From Persicitalea sp963803495 (lineage in GTDB: Bacteria; Bacteroidota; Bacteroidia; Cytophagales; Spirosomataceae), in NCBI GenBank assembly GCA_963803495.1, contig CAWDMP010000002.1, forward strand, positions 4,154,001 through 4,218,000: a DNA stretch of 64,000 bases, in the 5' to 3' direction. The notes below the pieces were generated by a model. The model was not told the DNA's origin and made no database searches. It saw nothing but the letters and a program-made list of their open reading frames with translations. Below are positions 25,858 through 35,379 of the stretch, one piece after another. The position numbers and the translations under genes are program-made. The stretch's first letter is position 1. Each line of letters begins with the position of its first letter.

Positions 25858-27022
25858 ATGCCATTTGACCCTACACCCGCCCGGATTCGGGAAGCTTTTC
25901 TTGAAAAATATGGAGACAACCCTCGGTTGTTCCGCTCGCCGGGACGCATCAATTTGATCGGTGAGCATACCGACTATAATGGCGGTTTTGTGCTACCCGC
26001 AAGTGCGGACAAGGCGGTGTACTTTGCCATCGAAAAGCGGGATGACGATCTGGTGAAACTTCATGCCGTCGACCTGGACGATACCTACGAGTTCCGGCTC
26101 GATGACCTTTCCCGGCCGGAACAGGATTGGCCGATTTACCAATTGTCGGTTTTGGACCAACTGCAAAAGCGCGGGCTGACGATCGGGGGTTTTCAAACGT
26201 CCTTTGGTGGCGATGTACCCGTGGGCGCGGGGATGTCATCGTCGGCGGCACTGGAATGCTGCCTGCTCTTTGCCCTGAACGAACTGTACGCGCTTGGCCT
26301 CGACCGCATGGAAATCGCCACGATGGCTCAAAGCGCCGAAAACGAATACGTGGGCGTGAAATGTGGCATCATGGATCAGTTCGCGTCGGTGTTCGGGCGG
26401 TCAGAATCGGTGATCCGGCTCGATTGCCGCTCGCTCGAGTATGAGTACTTCCCGTTCCCGATGGACGAGTACCTGATTGTGCTCTGTGATACCACGGTAA
26501 AGCACTCGCTGGCCGACTCGGAGTACAACCTGCGGCGACAGGAATGCGAGCGCGGCGTGGCGATCCTGCAACGGTACTACCCCGAAGTGCAGCTCCTGCG
26601 CGACGCCACGCCCGCCATGGTGGAGGAGCATAAGCAGGAAATGGGCCCTGATCGTGTACAAGCGCTGCAAATACATGACCGAAGAAATCGAGCGGGTACC
26701 CCGCGCCTGTGAACTGCTGCTGAGCGGCAATTTGGCAGGTTTTGGTCAGGAAATGTACGCTACCCATCAGGGCTTGCAGCATCTGTACGAAGTAAGTTGT
26801 CCCGAACTCGACTTTCTGGTAGATCAGGCCAGCCCCAACCCCGACGTAGCGGGGGGCCGCATGATGGGCGGGGGCTTCGGCGGCTGCACCATCAACCTGG
26901 TGAAACGTACGGGCATCGATCGCTTTGAAAAAATGATGAAGAAGGCCTATCAGGAAGCTTTTGGCATCGAACTACCCTGCTATCGCGTCACCATTACCGG
27001 GGGTACTTCGGAGCTGGTATAG
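25858..27022 (+). pseudogene. galK: Galactokinase, single-base frameshift
   Basis: Galactokinase phosphorylates galactose at C1 with ATP, the entry step of the Leloir pathway. All three GHMP motifs are present: PGRINLIGEHTDYNGGFVLP near the N-terminus, VPVGAGMSSSAALE (phosphate loop) and MMGGGFGGCTINLV near the C-terminus, giving about 387 residues as expected. The frame breaks at 26650, where one extra G precedes ATCGTGTACAAG; without it EMGP joins IVYKRCKYMTEE. The galM gene 70 bases downstream supports a galactose-use locus. A sequencing insertion is the likeliest explanation. Confidence 0.9.
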
Positions 27023-27093
27023 TAGCCAGCCGGGCGTCGTGGCTTTTTATACTTTTGCTTACCCTTTTCCAGAATCTTGAAAAATAATCTTGC

Positions 27094-28278
27094 ATGAAAA
27101 ACCAACCCTGCCTAACCAAAAACCCGTTCCGGCGCGCCCTTTCATTGGCCGCGCTGGCATTGACGGCTACTACCTTGTTGAACTGCGAAACGAATCAGGA
27201 GAAATCAGAAAAAATGGCACCTACCATCACCAAAGAAGCTTACGGTACCCTGGCCGACGGTCAGCAGGCCGACTTGTACACGCTCACCAACTCGGATAGC
27301 ATGGTGGTGCAAATCACCAACTACGGCGGTATCATCACGAAGTGGATGGTACCCGACCAGGACGGTAACATGGCCGATGTGGTGCTGGGCGTCGACGGTC
27401 TCGACAGCTACGTAAAGGGGCATCCGTTTTTTGGCGCGCTCGTAGGCCGCTACGGCAACCGCATCGCGAAGGGCTCGTTTACGCTCGATGGCGAAACCTA
27501 CCCGCTGGCGGTCAACAACGGCCCCAACCACCTGCACGGCGGCAAGGTAGGTTTTGATAAAATGATTTGGAAAGCCCAAGAGATGAAAAGCGACTCCACC
27601 GTCGGCCTGAAGCTGATGCTGACCAGTCCCGACATGGACGAGGGCTACCCTGGCAAACTCGACGTGATAGTAACCTACACCTTCAACAACGCGGGCGAAC
27701 TAAGGATGGACTACGAGGCCATGACAGACAAGCCGACGGTGGTGAACCTGACCAACCATTGCTACTTTAACCTCACGGGCATGAAACGCGATGTACTAAG
27801 CCATGTGGTAAGCATCAAATCTGATAGCATTGTGGCCGTCGATGAAGGCCTCATCCCGACGGGCGACCTGCGGGCGGTGGCCGACACGCCCTTCGATTTT
27901 AATAATCCTACCCCCATCGGGCAGGGGATCGACCAGATCGAGGATGAGCAAATCAAAGTAGGGGAGGGCTACGACCACTGCTGGGTACTGCGTACCGGCG
28001 GCGGTAGTATGCAGGAAGTCGCCACGGTGTTCGAGCCCGAAAGCAAGCGCGTACTCACCGTGTCTACCACCGAGCCCGGCGTGCAGTTCTACACCGGCAA
28101 CCACCTGAACGGATCGGTACAAGGCAAGGGCGTCACGTATAGCAAGCGCATGGGTTTCTGCATGGAGACCGAGCACTACCCCGACTCGCCCAACCAGCCG
28201 CAATTTCCGTCGACGGTACTCCGCCCCGGCGAGACGTACAAAACGTCGACCATTTTCAGGATGTCGGTGAGGAATTAG
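27094..28278 (+). CDS. galM: Aldose 1-epimerase (galactose mutarotase), exported
   Basis: 394 residues with a lipoprotein-like leader (ALALTATTLLNCETN). Family motifs are ITNYGGIITKWMVPD, HPFFGALVGRYGNRIAKG, NNGPNHLHGGKVGFDK (active-site His), VVNLTNHCYFNLTG (second His) and the catalytic Glu in MGFCMETEHYPDSPN. It interconverts alpha and beta anomers of galactose and glucose. The leader puts it outside the cytoplasm, unlike the enterobacterial enzyme. It forms a pair with galK. A heptad array begins at its stop codon and a bidirectional terminator follows. Confidence 0.93.
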   Translation: MKNQPCLTKNPFRRALSLAALALTATTLLNCETNQEKSEKMAPTITKEAYGTLADGQQADLYTLTNSDSMVVQITNYGGIITKWMVPDQDGNMADVVLGVDGLDSYVKGHPFFGALVGRYGNRIAKGSFTLDGETYPLAVNNGPNHLHGGKVGFDKMIWKAQEMKSDSTVGLKLMLTSPDMDEGYPGKLDVIVTYTFNNAGELRMDYEAMTDKPTVVNLTNHCYFNLTGMKRDVLSHVVSIKSDSIVAVDEGLIPTGDLRAVADTPFDFNNPTPIGQGIDQIEDEQIKVGEGYDHCWVLRTGGGSMQEVATVFEPESKRVLTVSTTEPGVQFYTGNHLNGSVQGKGVTYSKRMGFCMETEHYPDSPNQPQFPSTVLRPGETYKTSTIFRMSVRN

Positions 28279-28299
28279 TTGAGAATTGAAAGTTGAAAA
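28279..28299 (+). repeat. Heptanucleotide tandem array
   Basis: Three units, TTGAGAA TTGAAAG TTGAAAA, directly after the galM stop codon. Confidence 0.65.
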
Positions 28300-28335
28300 T
28301 GGGAAGGCAGATGTAAGAATCTGCCTTCCCATTTT
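28296..28335. terminator. Bidirectional terminator between galM and the VF530-like gene
   Basis: A perfect 17-bp stem (AAAATGGGAAGGCAGAT with ATCTGCCTTCCCATTTT), A-rich on one side and T-rich on the other, so it can end transcription from both sides. Confidence 0.8.
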
Positions 28336-28349
28336 ATTGAGTGATGGGC

Positions 28350-28568
28350 TTACTGCGTATCACTCAAATACAACGCTTCTACTTTCGTGCGCGCCCAGGG
28401 CGTTTTGCGAAGGAATTTTAGACTGGACTTGATGCTGGGATCATGCGTAAAGCAGCGAATCGGTATGAGCTCGCCCATCGTTTCCCAGCCGTAAGACTCG
28501 ACCAGGTGGTTCAGGATTTCTTCCAGTTTGACGCCGTGAAGCGGGTTGTTGGGTTGTGATTCGAGCAT
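28350..28568 (-). CDS. VF530-family (DUF2132) DNA-binding protein
   Basis: A 72-residue protein matching the family closely: NPLHGVKLEEILNHLVESYG, ELIPIRCFTHDPSIKSSLKF and LRKTPWARTKVEALYL. The family is named after a Vibrio protein with a small helical fold reported to bind DNA; its physiological role is not known. It lies downstream of the molybdopterin oxidoreductase on the same strand, separated by a heptad array. Confidence 0.9.
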   Translation of the reverse strand: MLESQPNNPLHGVKLEEILNHLVESYGWETMGELIPIRCFTHDPSIKSSLKFLRKTPWARTKVEALYLSDTQ

Positions 28569-28584
28569 GTCTTTATCCTGTACT

Positions 28585-28626
28585 TTAAACTCATGAACTT
28601 TGAACTCTAAACTCCTGAACTTTTAA
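28585..28626 (-). repeat. Heptanucleotide-like tandem array (imperfect)
   Basis: GAACTYT-type units at 7-8 nt spacing (AACTCAT GAACTTT GAACTCT AAACTCC TGAACTT), running through the stop codon of the oxidoreductase at 28607. Confidence 0.55.
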
Positions 28627-30916
28627 CCACCCTCACCGGTACCGTTTTGTAAATCGGTGTGTTGCTACGCTCGGCCACGGTGTCGATGGGTACCAGTACG
28701 TTGGCCTCAGGGAAGTAGGTAGCGATGCAGCCTTTCGGGATGTCGTAGGCCACCAGCACAAAAGTACTGGCCACGCGCTTGCGACCGCCGTGGTCGTTGT
28801 GCAGGTCCACTACCTCGCCCGACGCAAAGCCCGCTTCCTCGATGTCCTGCATATTCATGAACACCACGCGGCGCTCGTTGTGGACACCCCGGTAGCGGTC
28901 TTCCAGGCCATAGATCGTCGTGTTGAACTGGTCATGGCTGCGGATCGTCATCATCAGGTACTCGCCGGGACCGGGCTTCGGGGCGGTCGCCTCGGCCACG
29001 TTGAACATCGCCTTACCGGTTTCGGTCTCGAACACACCGTAGCGGGCGGCGTTGGGTAGGTAGTAGCCCGGCCGGTTGCCGTACCTTGCGGTTGAAGTCC
29101 TCACAACCCGGAATCACGCGGGCAATGTCGTTACGAATGTTGTCGTAATGGCGGCTGTACTGCGCCCAATCAACCTTTGATTTTTTACCCAAAGTAGCCA
29201 GCGCCACGTGGGAAATAATCCTGATTTCGCTGAGCAACTGGTTGGAAACCGGCTCCAAAACGCCGCGTGAGGCCTGGATAACGCCCATCGAATTCTCACA
29301 CGTCACAAATTGTTCGGCCCCATCGTGGATGTCTTCATCGCTGCGGCCCAGCGTGGGCAAAATCAGCGCCTCTTGCCCCGTAACGAGATGACTGCGGTTT
29401 AGTTTCGTCGAAATCTGCACGGTCAGATTACACTTCCTCAGCGCTTCGGCGGTGTAGTTGGGTATCCGGCGTGGCCGACAGGAAATTGCCACCCAGCGAA
29501 AAGAAAACCTTGACCCGGCCGTCGTGCATCGCCCGAATGGTTCCACTGTGTCGAATCCGTTCTTTCTCGGGTACTTCGAAGCCGAAAACTTCCCGAATAC
29601 CCTTCGCGCCACTCGGGCTTCACCTGCTCCCACACGCCCATCGTGCGGTCGCCCTGCACGTTGCTGTGGCCGCGCACCGGACAAGTACCCGCGCCAGGCT
29701 TGCCGACGGAGCCTTTGAGCAGCAGTACATTCACTAACTCCTTGATCGTATCGACCGAGTTGGCGTGTTGAGTCAGGCCCATCGCCCAGCAAATAATGAT
29801 GCGGTTTTTGTGCTTGATCAAATCGACTACTTCGCGGATTTTTTCCATCGAAACGCCACTCAACTCGGCCAGCGCGTCGACGTCCTGAGCACGCAAGTGG
29901 GCGGCGTACTCCGCGTAGCCGGAAGTTTTGCTATCGATAAATTCCTGGTCCAGTACCGTGCCGGGCGCTTTATCTTCTTCTTCCAACAATAAACAAGCCA
30001 CTGCTTTCAGGAAAGCCATATCTCCGTTCATTCGGATCTGCACAAAGCACTCGGCCAATTTATTATCTACGCTCAGCACGCCCTTGACCGTTTGTGGGTC
30101 GTTGAATCCCAGCAAGCCGGTTTCGTGCAGGGGGTTCACGCCAATGATCGTCGCGCCGTTACGCTTGCCTTTTTGCAGGGCCGTCATCATGCGCGGGTGG
30201 TTGGTACCTGGATTCTGACCCATGATCATGATGATGTCGGTGTCGTAGAAATCTTCCAGCATCACGGTACCCTTGCCAATACCCAGCGATTCGCTCAGCG
30301 CGACGCCGCTCGACTCGTGACACATATTGGAGCAGTCGGGCAGGTTGTTGGTGCCATACTCGCGCACAAAAAGCTGGTACGCAAATGCCGCCTCGTTACT
30401 AGCGCGGCCGGAGGTATAAAACGCTGCCTCATCCGGCGAATCCAGCGCGTGTAGGTGGTCGGCGACTTTCTGGAAAGCATCCGCCCAGCTGATCGGGGTG
30501 TAGTGCGTCGCGCCTTTGGCCAGGTACATTGGCTCAGCCAGGCGGCCTTTTTTGCCAATCTCCATATCGGATAATTCTGCCAAGTCGGCTACGGAGTTCT
30601 CGGCAAAGAAATCGGCCCACAGCGCTCTTTGTGTGGCTTCTTCGGCGATCGCCTTGGCGCCGTTTTCGCAGTACTCGGCCACGGCCGAGCGCTTGAAATC
30701 AGGATCGGGCCAGGCGCAGCTCGGACAGTCGAAACCGTCCTTTTGGTTCATTTTGAGCAAAGCCTTGTTACCGCGCACCACGCCCGATTCTTCCACCACC
30801 ATTTTGAGCGCGATGGCCACCGCCGTCACGCCCGCCGCGACGGTCTTAGGTTCGTCGAGCGTCAGCCCGGTCAGTTTTGCAGGATTTTCAGCGGAAGGAT
30901 GTTTTGAGGAGTTCAA
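28607..30916 (-). pseudogene. YdeP/FdhF-type molybdopterin oxidoreductase, three frameshifts
   Basis: About 769 residues if three single extra bases (29599, 29457, 29078) are ignored. The N-terminal part has a CxxC pair (GFDCPSCAWPDPD), the middle YTSGRASNEAAFAYQLFVRE and DCSNMCHESSGVALSESLG, then MIMGQNPGTNHPRMM. Later parts carry HSGTIRAMHDGRVKVFFSLG, RSHLVTGQEALILPTLGRSD and the molydopterin-binding C-terminus (MTIRSHDQFNTTIYGLEDRY). This is the FdhF/YdeP family: cytosolic bis-MGD enzymes related to formate dehydrogenase, several linked to acid resistance. FdhD, its likely sulfurtransferase, lies 18 bases upstream. Confidence 0.88.
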
Positions 30917-30940
30917 AGTTGATGAGTTTAAAGTTTAAAG
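30910..30940 (-). repeat. Heptanucleotide tandem array between fdhD and the oxidoreductase
   Basis: Units AGTTCAA AGTTGAT GAGTTTA AAGTTTA (plus strand), spanning the ATG of the oxidoreductase and the stop codon of fdhD. Confidence 0.6.
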
Positions 30941-31762
30941 TATCCGGTCCGCCCCTGTGTACACATTAAAACGCTGGTGCCTTAGGAAACCTACCAACGT
31001 AATGTCCATTTCCTGGGCCAGCTCGACGGCCAAACTGGACGGTGCGCCCACGGCGGCGACGAACGAGATACCAGCGAGGCCGGCTTTTTGGATGAGCTCG
31101 AAGCTGGCGCGGCCGCTCAGTAATAATACTCGGGAATGTAGCGGAAAGTTATCGGTTTGTAAAGCGTGGCCGATAAGTTTGTCGAGCGCGTTGTGGCGAC
31201 CGACGTCTTCCCGCAAAAATAAGAATTCGCCGTTTTGGGTGAATAGCGCTGCCGCATGAAGTCCGCCGGTACTTTCGAAATCGGCCTGTCGCTGGCGTAG
31301 CGTGTCTGGCAGGTGATACAAAATCGACGCGTCGATTTTCCAGGTTTGGCGTAAATAGGTGTCGGAGCGCTCCACCCACACCGCTTCGATGGACGATTTG
31401 GCACACACCCCACAGCTCGACGTCGTGTAAATGTGCCGCTCGAACTGGCCGGGGTCGAAGGGTACTTCTTCTTGTAAAATAACCGAAATGCGGTTTTCTC
31501 CTTCCGCCAAGGTACCGGTAACATCGTCGAACTGCCGAATGATACCTTCACCGAACAAAAAGCCCAACGCCAGTTCTTCGTCGTGGCCGGGCGTTCGCAT
31601 CGTGACCGACAGGCTTTTGGGCGTCAGGTTCAGGCCGTAGCGAATGCCGATTTCGAGCGGTTCTTCCACACTGAGCAGGTCGGTTTGAGGACTGCTACCC
31701 GCAGTACCAAATTTTGTGATCGTGACCGGACGGGTCGAAAAAGGCATGGTTTTGTACGTCAT
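30935..31762 (-). CDS. fdhD: Formate dehydrogenase accessory sulfurtransferase FdhD
   Basis: 275 residues with the catalytic loop TTSSCGVCAKSSIEAVWV (CxxC) and conserved phrases MRTPGHDEELALGFLFGEGI, LREDVGRHNALDKLIGHAL and SGRASFELIQKAGLAGI. FdhD passes sulfur to the Mo-bis-MGD cofactor of formate-dehydrogenase-type enzymes, so its position directly ahead of the YdeP-type gene is functionally consistent. The frame is intact. The C-terminus (FNVYTGADRIL) overlaps a heptad repeat array at the stop codon. Confidence 0.95.
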   Translation of the reverse strand: MTYKTMPFSTRPVTITKFGTAGSSPQTDLLSVEEPLEIGIRYGLNLTPKSLSVTMRTPGHDEELALGFLFGEGIIRQFDDVTGTLAEGENRISVILQEEVPFDPGQFERHIYTTSSCGVCAKSSIEAVWVERSDTYLRQTWKIDASILYHLPDTLRQRQADFESTGGLHAAALFTQNGEFLFLREDVGRHNALDKLIGHALQTDNFPLHSRVLLLSGRASFELIQKAGLAGISFVAAVGAPSSLAVELAQEMDITLVGFLRHQRFNVYTGADRIL

Positions 31763-31861
31763 GAATAGGCATCTTTCGCAACCGCGCTACGATTTGGCAC
31801 TAAAATAGTGTATTATTGTACGGGTCGGAGGATTCGTCCGGCTTTCCCGCTATTAACTAAA

Positions 31862-32677
31862 ATGCTCAAACCAAAAACCACGTACAGTGTATTGCCCGGC
31901 TGGCTTGAGAAGCTCGATTTTTTGGGCCTTTTCGAAAAAGACCCATTCGGAAATCTGCTCATCGTGCGCCGCCTGGCGATTATGATCATCGGCTGGGCGA
32001 CCTACTACCGCTACACGGCGGTGAACAAAATTCGCATCGAAGGTACCGAACACCTGGCCGATTTGCCCGACAACGGCGTGCTGTTTTTGTCCAACCACCA
32101 GACCTACTTCGCCGATGTCATCGCGTTTTACCACATTTTCTGCGCGGTCAAGTGGGGGTACAAAGATACCATTTCGCCGCCGTTCTACCTGTTTTCGCCC
32201 CGCGTGCGCAATTACTACGTGGCGGCATCCGAGACCATGCAGGAGGGTGGCATTCTGCCTCGGTTGTTCAGCATCGGCGGGGCTATTACGGTGGAGCGCT
32301 CGTGGCGGGCGCAGGGCGAAAACGTCAAGCGTAATCTCGACAATAGTGCCCAGGACAAGATCGGGATGGGACTGGACCATGGCTGGGTGGTGAGCTTCCC
32401 GCAGGGTACCACCAAGCCTTACGCCCCCGTGCGCAAGGGCACGGCTTACCTCATTAAAGAAAACCAGCCCATTGTGGTACCCGTCGAGATCAACGGTTTC
32501 CGGCGGGCTTTCGATAAAAAAGGGCTTCGATTCAAGAAACGTAACACCACAATCACCGTGCAGTTCAAGCCACCCATGCACTTCCCGCCCGAAGAAGCCG
32601 TCGAGGATATGGTAGCGCGTATCACCACGGCGATTGGGCAGGATGCTCCCACCGAAAAGATGAATTGGCTGGAATGA
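31862..32677 (+). CDS. Lysophospholipid acyltransferase family protein
   Basis: About 271 residues. The acyltransferase motifs are LFLSNHQTYFADV (block I, HX5D variant), GGAITVERSW (block II) and VVSFPQGTTKPYAPVRKGTA (block III), with VPVEINGFRRAF as block IV. Such enzymes move an acyl chain to a lysophospholipid or ornithine lipid at the inner membrane. There is one N-terminal hydrophobic segment (RRLAIMIIGWATYY). ATG 31862 is chosen; the upstream 18 codons look like non-coding leader. Confidence 0.85.
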   Translation: MLKPKTTYSVLPGWLEKLDFLGLFEKDPFGNLLIVRRLAIMIIGWATYYRYTAVNKIRIEGTEHLADLPDNGVLFLSNHQTYFADVIAFYHIFCAVKWGYKDTISPPFYLFSPRVRNYYVAASETMQEGGILPRLFSIGGAITVERSWRAQGENVKRNLDNSAQDKIGMGLDHGWVVSFPQGTTKPYAPVRKGTAYLIKENQPIVVPVEINGFRRAFDKKGLRFKKRNTTITVQFKPPMHFPPEEAVEDMVARITTAIGQDAPTEKMNWLE

Positions 32678-32687
32678 GGGTTGAAGG

Positions 32688-32735
32688 GGGAAAGGCACAG
32701 AGCGACAAAGTGACAGAGCCACAAAGTGACAAGGT
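32688..32735 (+). repeat. Octanucleotide tandem array (imperfect)
   Basis: Period 8: GGCACAGA GCGACAAA GTGACAGA GCCACAAA GTGACAAG. Confidence 0.6.
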
Positions 32736-32744
32736 CTTTTTCAT

Positions 32745-32900
32745 AATAGCCCCAACGGGGTGCAATACCACAGGGCGGGGTGCAGCCCCGGCGTAATTGA
32801 ACAAGTTATCAAAACCTCCAAGCCCTGAAAGGGCGGGTGCAGCCCCGGCGCAATTGAACAAGTTATCAAAACCTCCAAGTCCTGAAAGGGCGAGATGCCA
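32745..32900. repeat. 57-bp direct repeat, REP-like
   Basis: Two copies, from about 32778 and 32835, of GGGTGCAGCCCCGGCG plus YAATTGAACAAGTTATCAAA and ACCTCCAAG, each ending in a CCCTGAAAGGGCG-type hairpin. A further degenerate half copy lies at each end. The 32678-32962 gap holds only this and the octad array. Confidence 0.7.
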
Positions 32901-32962
32901 CAAGGCAGCAGAAACCAATCGTTTTGAATTAGATAAGAAACGCTTCGTCCCCGCGTTTTCAA

Positions 32963-35362
32963 TTGTTTGAACATCAACAGCAAGTCAACCCCAACCCTTC
33001 TTTGAAAAATTTCTTGAAAAGAACCTGGCAGAAAGCCAATAAGCCCGGTCGCGGACGGCTGGGTCGCCTGTTTTTATTTTTTGCCGCCGCGTTTTCGGGC
33101 CTGCTGTTTTTAGCGGGTATAGCTTTCTACCTGTTCGTCCTTATGGGCTTCTTTGGTGATATGCCCTCGCGCAAAGAGTTGAAAGACAAGCGAAACGACA
33201 CCGCCTCGGAGGTATACTCCGCCGATAGCGTGTTGCTGGGCAGGTACTTCATCTACGACCGTACCAACATCGCCTACCAGGACATCGACACGACGGTGAT
33301 TCAGGCGCTGGTAGCCACCGAAGACGCGCGCTTTTACCAACACCACGGCATCGACTCCCGGAGCCTGGCGCGGGTACTGGTCAAGAGTATTTTGTTGCAA
33401 AATGAAAGCTCGGGCGGAGGAAGTACCCTCACGCAGCAGCTTGCCAAGAACCTCTACCCGCGCCGCGATTATTGGATGCTGGACATGCCCATCAACAAAG
33501 CCCGCGAGATGGTCATCGCCCGGCGGCTCGAATCGGTGTACACCAAGCCCGAAATACTGGAGTTGTACCTCAACACCGTGTCGTTCGGCGGTACCATTTT
33601 TGGCGTGGAGAGGGCGGCGCGGTACTTTTTCAATACGCCCGCCAAAAAGCTCAAACCCGAACAAGCCGCCGTGCTGGTCGGGATGTTGAAAGCCACGACT
33701 TCCTACAACCCGCGCAACTACCCCGAGCGGGCAACGAGACGGCGCAATGTCGTGCTGGGACAGATGCAGAAGTACGGGTACCTCACGCCGGAAAATACGG
33801 AAAAGCTGCAAAAGCTGGATCTGGGCTTGAAGAAAGAATTGGTCGCCGCCAGGAAGAAAGAAGAAAACCTCGCGCCCTATTTCCTCGAACAGCTGCGCGT
33901 CGAACTCGCTGCCTGGTGTGAAAACCAGGTGAAGCGCAACGGCGACCACTACAACCTGTACACCGACGGCCTGAAAATATACACCACTATCGACGCCAAA
34001 ATGCAGCGCGAAGCCGAGCGGGCCGTGAGTCGGCGCATGGCCGCGCTGCAACGCCAGTTCGACGCGCACTGGCGGGGCCGGATGCCGTGGGGGAAAGACA
34101 ATTCGGTACTCGACAACGCCATGCGGCAGTCGGTGCGCTACCGGCGGATGAAGGCGGCAGGTGCTTCGGACGAAGAAATTGAAAAAGCCTTTAAGAAAAA
34201 AGTACCTACCACGCTCTACGGCTACAATGGCGCGACCAGGCGCACGGTTAGTCCCATGGATTCGCTGGCCTATTACATGAAATTCCTGAACACGGGCCTG
34301 GTTGCGATGGAGCCCGAAACGGGTTTTGTACGGGCCTGGGTGGGGGGCATCAACCACGGCATTTTCAAGTACGACCACGTCACTTCCAAACGGCAGGTAG
34401 GCTCCACGTTCAAGCCGATCGTGTACGCTGCCGCGCTGCAAAAGGGCATTCAGCCCTGCAAGTACATCGAAAACAAACTCACGACCTATGAGCAGTACGA
34501 GAACTGGGCACCCCAAAATGCCGACAACAAGTACGGTGGCCGCTACTCCCTGGAAGGGGCGCTATCCAATTCGGTCAACACCGTGTCGGCGCAGTTGATC
34601 TTAAAGGTAGGGGTACCTTACACGATTCGGCTGGCGCGCGATTTGGGCATCAAAAGCGACCTGCCGCCAGTACCTTCGCTGGCGCTGGGTACGGCCGATT
34701 TGTCGCTGCTCGAAATGGTGGGGGCCTACACGGCCTTCGCCAATCAAGGCCGCATCAGTCAGCCCGTGTACGTCACTAAAATCATGGATCGTAGCGGAAA
34801 GGTACTCCGCGAAAACGAAACCGAAGACCACCGCGAAGTACTCTCGGCCGACAACGCTGCCGTCATGCTGCACATGATGCAGTCGGTGGTCAACGAAGGC
34901 AGCGGCGCGCGGCTCCGCTCGACTTTCGGCCTGTCGCTCGATATTGCGGGCAAGACCGGCACTACCCAAAACCAAACCGACGGCTGGTTCATCGGTATCA
35001 CGCCCGGCCTGGTGACCGGCGTGTGGGTAGGGGGCGAGAGTCCGCTGGTGCGCTTCCGCTCGCTGGAACAGGGACAGGGTGCCCGCACCGCGCTACCCGT
35101 ATGGGGCGAATTCACGTCGCGGCTCGTGCGATCGGGATATTATTCCAAAAAGAAACCCTTCGATCCGCTGTCCGACAAGCTGGAAAGCCGCCTCAATTGT
35201 GCGCCCTACCTCGAAGACGAGGCGTCATTTTTTGAAAGAGTAGTCGACGCCCTGCCCTTCAACATCCCTTCAAAAGAGGAGCGGCAGGAAAGAAAAAAAG
35301 AGCGCAAGGAACGCCGGGCCGAAAGGCGCGCGGAGCGCAAGCGGGACAGCGGGGGTGGCTGA
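32963..35362 (+). CDS. Class A penicillin-binding protein (PBP1A-type)
   Basis: 799 residues, bifunctional peptidoglycan synthase. A cytosolic start with one membrane helix (FLFFAAAFSGLLFLAGIAFY) is followed by the GT51 glycosyltransferase (ATEDARFYQHHGID with the catalytic Glu; GGGSTLTQQLAKNLYPRR) and the transpeptidase: SxxK in VGSTFKPIVYAA, SVN in ALSNSVNTVSAQ and KTGT in IAGKTGTTQNQTDGW. The C-terminus is strongly basic (RQERKKERKERRAERRAERK). No ATG lies upstream of the membrane helix; the frame needs a TTG start at 32963 or has lost its start to an error. Confidence 0.93.
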   Translation: MFEHQQQVNPNPSLKNFLKRTWQKANKPGRGRLGRLFLFFAAAFSGLLFLAGIAFYLFVLMGFFGDMPSRKELKDKRNDTASEVYSADSVLLGRYFIYDRTNIAYQDIDTTVIQALVATEDARFYQHHGIDSRSLARVLVKSILLQNESSGGGSTLTQQLAKNLYPRRDYWMLDMPINKAREMVIARRLESVYTKPEILELYLNTVSFGGTIFGVERAARYFFNTPAKKLKPEQAAVLVGMLKATTSYNPRNYPERATRRRNVVLGQMQKYGYLTPENTEKLQKLDLGLKKELVAARKKEENLAPYFLEQLRVELAAWCENQVKRNGDHYNLYTDGLKIYTTIDAKMQREAERAVSRRMAALQRQFDAHWRGRMPWGKDNSVLDNAMRQSVRYRRMKAAGASDEEIEKAFKKKVPTTLYGYNGATRRTVSPMDSLAYYMKFLNTGLVAMEPETGFVRAWVGGINHGIFKYDHVTSKRQVGSTFKPIVYAAALQKGIQPCKYIENKLTTYEQYENWAPQNADNKYGGRYSLEGALSNSVNTVSAQLILKVGVPYTIRLARDLGIKSDLPPVPSLALGTADLSLLEMVGAYTAFANQGRISQPVYVTKIMDRSGKVLRENETEDHREVLSADNAAVMLHMMQSVVNEGSGARLRSTFGLSLDIAGKTGTTQNQTDGWFIGITPGLVTGVWVGGESPLVRFRSLEQGQGARTALPVWGEFTSRLVRSGYYSKKKPFDPLSDKLESRLNCAPYLEDEASFFERVVDALPFNIPSKEERQERKKERKERRAERRAERKRDSGGG

Positions 35363-35379
35363 TTCCTTTCGATCTAACA

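Noticed and set aside
33110..34516. Long minus-strand frame opposite PBP1A (and similar long antisense frames at 10004, 41813, 43421, 40331)
   Set aside because: These are codon-bias shadows of well-supported genes on the other strand and match no protein family.
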